Shown here: piece after piece, positions 60,088-64,000 of the stretch | How positions within the stretch are numbered: the stretch's first letter is position 1 | Layout of the letters: each line of letters opens with the position of its first letter | From: SVTX01 sp045658225 | GTDB lineage: Bacteria; Bacillota; Clostridia; Oscillospirales; CAG-272 | Reading direction: 5' to 3' | Assembly: GCA_045658225.1 (NCBI GenBank) | Contig: JAZOUO010000009.1 | Span: 16,894-80,893, forward strand | Length of the DNA stretch: 64,000 nucleotides | Position numbers and translations under genes: made by a program | Notes under the pieces: generated by a model | Databases searched by the model: none | Told to the model about the DNA's origin: nothing | The model's input: the letters and a program-made list of their open reading frames with translations, nothing else

Positions 60088-60951
60088 TTATCTCTCTGTT
60101 CCTATAAAGAACAATGCAAGCGTACCGGGACCGGAGTGTGCTCCTATTACGGGACCCGTATAGTCTATCATAATTTCACAATCAGGATATTTTTCCTTTA
60201 TCATATCCGAGAGGAGCTTTGCATCATCATAGCAGTCTCCGTGACAGATATATATAAGCTGATTTTCAGGGTTGATTCCCGTATCAGTAAGCTTATTCGC
60301 TATTTCGGTTATTGCGGCTCTACGACCTCTTGCCTTTGCTACGTTTACAAGATGTCCCTCGTTGTCAACGTGCATAACGGGCTTTATCGCGAGCATAGTT
60401 CCAAGCACAGCGGTAGCCGCAGAAACGCGTCCTCCGCGCTTGAGGAAGAACAAATCGTCAACCGTAAACCAGTGGCAGAGGTTAAGCTTTGTGTTCTCTA
60501 TATAGGATACTACCTCGTCAAAATCTGCACCAGCCGCCTGCTTCTTTGCCGCGAGAGCAACAAGCAGTCCCTGACCGAGAGACGCACAAAGAGAATCTAT
60601 AGCTACTATCTTTCTGTCGGGATATTCCTCACAAAGTTCCTCGACAGCGTTCTTTCCGTTTGTATAGGTCACGGACAGTCCAGAAGAAAATCCAACGTAT
60701 ATAACGTCCTTGCCCTCTTTGAGATAAGCCTCGAAAAATTCCTTGAATCTGTCCATATTTACTGCGCTTGTTTTAGCACCCGCCTTTGTTCTTACAAAGT
60801 CGTAAAACTCCTTGGGGTCAAGCTCGTGATTATATTTAGTACCAACTCCGTCAATATTTACTTCAAGTGATATATCGGCTACGCCAAGCTCCTTCATAAC
60901 AGATGCGGAAAGATCGCTGGACGAGTCCGTAAGAATAATATAATCATTCAT
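60088..60951 (-). CDS. fakB: DegV-family fatty-acid-binding protein (FakB)
   Basis: A 287-residue protein. ILTDSSSDLS at the N-terminus, KTSAVNMDRF, YVGFSSGLSVTYTN and RGGRVSAATAVLGTMLAIKPVM are the DegV/FakB signatures including the fatty-acid carboxylate contacts (SGLS, RGGR). It binds a fatty acid and presents it to FakA. ATG at 60949-60951 gives the family N-terminus. It is the first gene of fakB-fakA. Confidence 0.9.
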   Translation of the reverse strand: MNDYIILTDSSSDLSASVMKELGVADISLEVNIDGVGTKYNHELDPKEFYDFVRTKAGAKTSAVNMDRFKEFFEAYLKEGKDVIYVGFSSGLSVTYTNGKNAVEELCEEYPDRKIVAIDSLCASLGQGLLVALAAKKQAAGADFDEVVSYIENTKLNLCHWFTVDDLFFLKRGGRVSAATAVLGTMLAIKPVMHVDNEGHLVNVAKARGRRAAITEIANKLTDTGINPENQLIYICHGDCYDDAKLLSDMIKEKYPDCEIMIDYTGPVIGAHSGPGTLALFFIGTER

Positions 60952-60983
60952 AATCAAAATATCCTCTCTGAAAAATTGGTGTC

Positions 60984-61004
60984 GGATAGTTCCCATAACT
61001 ATCC
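60984..61004 (-). promoter_or_regulatory. Inverted repeat in the fakB leader
   Basis: GGATAGTT and AACTATCC form a perfect 8-bp inverted repeat with a 5-base loop, about 20-40 bases after the predicted transcript start. It could be a repressor site or a 5' hairpin. It does not match the FapR consensus I know. Confidence 0.5.
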
Positions 61005-61028
61005 ATTATATTTATTTTTTACAAGTTG

Positions 61029-61057
61029 ATTATACAACAATTTTTAGGCTTTGTCAA
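61029..61057 (-). promoter_or_regulatory. Promoter of fakB-fakA
   Basis: On the minus strand, TTGACA (61052-61057) and TATAAT (61029-61034) are separated by 17 bases. Confidence 0.82.
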
Positions 61058-61126
61058 TGGTTTTTCGGATATTTGTTATCTGACAACGCATAAAATGGCT
61101 TTGAAAACGAGTTTGTTTTCAAATTA

Positions 61127-61155
61127 TTGACAAGTCGTCAAAATTATGTTAAAAT
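61127..61155 (+). promoter_or_regulatory. Promoter of topB
   Basis: TTGACA (61127-61132), 17-base spacer, TAAAAT (61150-61155), 38 bases before the topB ATG. Divergent from the fakB promoter. Confidence 0.75.
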
Positions 61156-61193
61156 TATATATTACATTATTTATTCGTATCGCAGGTGTGTTT

Positions 61194-63344
61194 ATGACGG
61201 TAATTATTGCGGAAAAGCCAAGTCTTGCGAGAAATATCGTTTCGGGTATCTCGCAAAATTTTGGAATATCAATGCAAAAGAAAAACGGATATTTTGAGGG
61301 TGGCGCTTACGTAGTGACGTGGGCTTTCGGTCACCTTTTCTCGCTTTGCGATATTGAGGATTATACAGGACTTAGCGGTAAATGGTCTATGGAAGGCCTC
61401 CCCTGCTTCCCCGAAGACTTTAAGTTCAAGCTCCGTGCGGGCGCGGATAAAAAGATTGACGCGGGAGTAGAAAAGCAATTTGAGACTATAAAATATCTCT
61501 GCACCCGTCCCGACACCGATAGAATAGTCAACGCGGGAGACTCCGACCGCGAGGGTGAGATAATCGTCCGTCTTTGCGTGCTTCACACGGGCGCGCTTGA
61601 CGAAAAAAATCAGGACGGCTCGGCAAAGCGCAGATTTGTCCGTCTGTGGCTTCCCGACCAGACTCCTGAAACCGTGGGCAAGGCACTCACTGAAATGAAG
61701 GATGAGGCGGAATACGACAGCCTTGCAAACGAGGGCTTTGCACGAACGTATATAGACTGGCTTTACGGAGTCAATCTCACAAGATACGCAACCTTGAGGA
61801 CGGGCACTCTGCTCCGTGTGGGACGAGTCATCGTACCTATCGTTCGCGCCATTTACGAACGCGATATGGCAATAAGAAATTTTGTCCCCAGCATATATTA
61901 TGTGGCTGTTTCCAAAGAAAAAACCAAGGACGAGGAAATTGAGCTTGTCTCCAAGGTGAAATTTGAGCAGGACAACTTTGCGGGCGTTGACGCCCTTTGT
62001 GCCAAGTATAACGCATCGAAGGCTATCGTAATTTCCAAAAAGACAAAAAAAGAGACTATAAATCCAGGTAAGCTGTTCTCGCTTTCAAAGCTTCAGAATC
62101 TGCTGTCCAAGAAGTATAAGATGTCTATGTCCGAAAGCCTCGATATAGTCCAAAAACTTTATGAAGCGGGATATCTGACTTATCCTAGAACAAACTCGGA
62201 ATATCTTGCAACAGCCGAAAAGGACAAGATAAAGAAAATTATAAACAATATCAAAAATATAGGCTACCCCGTTGTTTTTAAGGACAAAAAGAGCATATTC
62301 GACGACTCAAAAATCGAGAGCCATTCCGCGCTCACACCTACGTATAAGATACCCAAAAAGGAGAATCTGACAGATAAGGAAATGCTTGTGTATCAGACAG
62401 TTTTCCGCCGTTTTGTGTCTGTGTTCTGCGACGAGGACTGTATCGCACAAAAGACGGAAATAGTCATTGACGTTGGTGGATACGAGCAGTTCACGCTCAA
62501 AGGCATCATCATACTGCAAAAGGGCTTTATGCGGTTTGACGACTCCGAAAAAAAGGACAAGATACTGCCGCCGCTTGAAAAGGGTGACGAGGTAAACATA
62601 GACTTCAAGCCGTCCGAAAAGCAGACCAGCCCGCCAAAGCACTACACGGTTGAAACTCTAAACAACTATTTAAAGAATCCCTTCCGTGAGGACAAGGCTG
62701 CTCTGTCCGAAAAGACAGATAGCGACACTCCCGAAAACGACGATGAGGACTACCGCGCAATTTTCGAGGGTCTGGAGCTTGGCACGGAGGCAACCCGCAC
62801 TGGTATTATTGACAACGCGTGCAAATCAAAATACATTCAGCTCAAAAAAGACGTCTATACCATTCTGCCCGACGGCGAATATCTTATCGAGCAGCTTACG
62901 ATAATGAATATTTCAATGGATAAGTACAAGACGAGTGTTCTTGGTCAGGCGCTCAAAAAGGTATATCGCGGAGATATGACGGTATCTGATAGCGTAAAGC
63001 TTGCAGAGGACGAGATTGCCCTTGTATTCCAAAAGAAAGAGACCTCTATTGAGCTTGACACAGACACCGGATTTTTCGGTGAGGTGGTGGGCATATGCCC
63101 CGTCTGCGGAAAGAACGTAGTCAAGGGTAAATACAGCTACGGCTGCGTGGGTTATAAGGACGGCTGCAAGTTCAAGATAAGTAGCGTTATATGCAAGCGA
63201 CCTATCTCAATAGCAAACGCAAGAATGCTCCTCGGCGAGCAAAAGCAGACTGCCCTCATTCAGGGCTTCATATCAAAGAACGGCAAGGAGTTCTCCGCCA
63301 GACTTAAGCTTGAGGGTGATAAAGCTGTGTTTGATTTTACGTAA
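61194..63344 (+). CDS. topB: DNA topoisomerase III
   Basis: A 716-residue type IA topoisomerase. The Toprim domain begins IIAEKPSLAR and contains NAGDSDREGEII, and the catalytic tyrosine lies in YLTYPRTNSEYL. A C-terminal zinc-finger-like region (CPVCGKNVVKG...CVGYKDGC) follows. It relaxes or decatenates single-stranded regions. ATG at 61194 gives the family N-terminus; an earlier in-frame ATG overlaps the promoter. Chromosomal and plasmid copies of topB both occur in Clostridia; nothing else here suggests a mobile element. Confidence 0.94.
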   Translation: MTVIIAEKPSLARNIVSGISQNFGISMQKKNGYFEGGAYVVTWAFGHLFSLCDIEDYTGLSGKWSMEGLPCFPEDFKFKLRAGADKKIDAGVEKQFETIKYLCTRPDTDRIVNAGDSDREGEIIVRLCVLHTGALDEKNQDGSAKRRFVRLWLPDQTPETVGKALTEMKDEAEYDSLANEGFARTYIDWLYGVNLTRYATLRTGTLLRVGRVIVPIVRAIYERDMAIRNFVPSIYYVAVSKEKTKDEEIELVSKVKFEQDNFAGVDALCAKYNASKAIVISKKTKKETINPGKLFSLSKLQNLLSKKYKMSMSESLDIVQKLYEAGYLTYPRTNSEYLATAEKDKIKKIINNIKNIGYPVVFKDKKSIFDDSKIESHSALTPTYKIPKKENLTDKEMLVYQTVFRRFVSVFCDEDCIAQKTEIVIDVGGYEQFTLKGIIILQKGFMRFDDSEKKDKILPPLEKGDEVNIDFKPSEKQTSPPKHYTVETLNNYLKNPFREDKAALSEKTDSDTPENDDEDYRAIFEGLELGTEATRTGIIDNACKSKYIQLKKDVYTILPDGEYLIEQLTIMNISMDKYKTSVLGQALKKVYRGDMTVSDSVKLAEDEIALVFQKKETSIELDTDTGFFGEVVGICPVCGKNVVKGKYSYGCVGYKDGCKFKISSVICKRPISIANARMLLGEQKQTALIQGFISKNGKEFSARLKLEGDKAVFDFT

Positions 63345-63356
63345 AAGGAAGTTATT

Positions 63357-63950
63357 ATGAGCATCAAAAAATACTTAACAAAAGAAAATTTTAAAATCGC
63401 TATTACAAGGATAATATTCTATATTTTGAGTTGCGTCTACGTGTTTGCGATATATCTCGTAATAGGCTTTGGCATGATATTCCTCGGTCTGACAGAAGAA
63501 GCCAACCTTTCCATCGGAAATGATAAATTGAATATCACAATGTCCTTGGTAATTGAAATTATTTTTATCTTTTCATTCTTTTTGACCTTCTTTCTGCATG
63601 ATCAGGAATACAAGTCATTCTTTCTCCGTATGGATAAGGAAAATTGTACCCCTCGCCAGACATTTATAGCACACATAAAGAAATTCGGTCTCTTTGATCT
63701 TGTTTGGATATCTGTGCTGGCTATCATTTTGGCTATCATTTTGTCAATTCCCGTGCTTGAGACGTCGGGAATAGCTTTGGCGTGTATATCATTCGCAATA
63801 TTTTCACATATACCTTGGCTAGCTGTTTCAATTCCACTTTGGATAATATTCAATGTGGTAGTTTATCTTCCTTGTATTTATTTTGCCCATAAAGTATGGC
63901 ATAAGAAAAGACAAAAGTTGTTGAAATCATTGACTGAAAAACAGAATTGA
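63357..63950 (+). CDS. Predicted membrane protein, unknown function
   Basis: A 197-residue protein with about four hydrophobic segments (about 18-44, 63-82, 112-133, 140-178) and basic ends. I do not recognise the family. It starts 12 bases after topB with AAGGAAG before the ATG, so it is probably co-transcribed. A terminator follows. Base composition looks somewhat more AT-rich than topB. Confidence 0.68.
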   Translation: MSIKKYLTKENFKIAITRIIFYILSCVYVFAIYLVIGFGMIFLGLTEEANLSIGNDKLNITMSLVIEIIFIFSFFLTFFLHDQEYKSFFLRMDKENCTPRQTFIAHIKKFGLFDLVWISVLAIILAIILSIPVLETSGIALACISFAIFSHIPWLAVSIPLWIIFNVVVYLPCIYFAHKVWHKKRQKLLKSLTEKQN

Positions 63951-63959
63951 CACAACGGT

Positions 63960-63987
63960 AAGCCTTCTCCATCAGGGGAAGGCTTTT
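63960..63987 (+). terminator. Terminator after the final membrane-protein gene
   Basis: AAGCCTTC and GAAGGCTT arms with a TCC/GGG extension and small loop, followed by T residues. Confidence 0.85.
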
Positions 63988-64000
63988 TGAATCCCGCAGA

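Noticed and set aside
61194..63344. topB as a sign of an integrative conjugative element
   Set aside because: No relaxase, type IV secretion, integrase or replication genes are in the flanking sequence, and the neighbours are core genes.

Overview
The window looks like an ordinary chromosomal stretch from an anaerobic, endospore-forming Firmicute of class Clostridia, probably a gut-associated Oscillospirales-type lineage. The class is well supported and the order is a guess. The evidence is: sporulation genes in their usual neighbourhoods (yabP, yabQ, a SpoVB/YabM-type flippase, yqfC, yqfD, ylbJ, a DacF-like carboxypeptidase); a T-box leader on valS; a flavin reductase-rubredoxin fusion; MecA; HPr with both His15 and Ser46; CdaA/CdaR; a Gram-positive long Rel; and promoters close to TTGACA-17-TATAAT with strong GGAGG ribosome sites. 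There is no prophage, CRISPR array, transposase, rRNA operon or obvious defence island.

Layout. Positions 1-3090 (minus) hold the 5' part of an aminotransferase gene and a DinG/XPD-type helicase. Positions 3253-4465 (plus) hold mecA and a family-4 uracil-DNA glycosylase. Positions 4525-6332 (minus) are hup-rqcP-yabP-yabQ-divIC. Positions 6469-22840 are an almost gap-free minus-strand run of twelve genes: pncB-cdaA-cdaR-FAD protein-recJ-rel-dtd-hemZ-udk-mtaD-yabM-mazG. It joins c-di-AMP and (p)ppGpp metabolism, DNA repair, nucleotide salvage and sporulation. Positions 23075-25528 hold lrp-aminotransferase-membrane protein, followed by a small P-loop protein, pgi, and hisJ-(HD/DUF5662)-dacF. 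A 338-bp palindromic repeat element lies at 30771-31108. Positions 31110-39895 hold HPr-uvrC-rsmD-coaD-membrane protein-uvrB-uvrA, so all three UvrABC subunits are in one block. Positions 40133-44533 hold rimM-trmD-O-antigen-ligase-like protein and two DUF4330-like proteins.

The right part has yajC and a TIGR04086-type membrane protein (plus), then yqfC-yqfD-phoH-ybeY-unknown-era-recO (minus) divergent from ylbJ. Next come a rearranged tRNA-Thr locus, the rubredoxin fusion, T-box-valS, a DUF4349 lipoprotein, a HAD phosphatase, fakA/fakB (minus), topB, and a membrane protein at the edge.

No new multi-gene system is evident. The most unusual signals are small-scale. (1) Three intrinsic-terminator-like hairpins (before yabP, dacF and the TIGR04086 gene) have a 3' arm that is also the Shine-Dalgarno of the next gene, with the U-run as the 7-nt spacer. 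(2) The tRNA-Thr(GGT) gene is flanked by a 5' fragment and two interrupted 3' copies, each with its own terminator. (3) The 338-bp element has hairpin-forming terminal inverted repeats and shares a short palindromic motif with the inserts in the broken tRNA copies. (4) An SpoT-like HD domain is fused to a DUF5662-like second HD domain.
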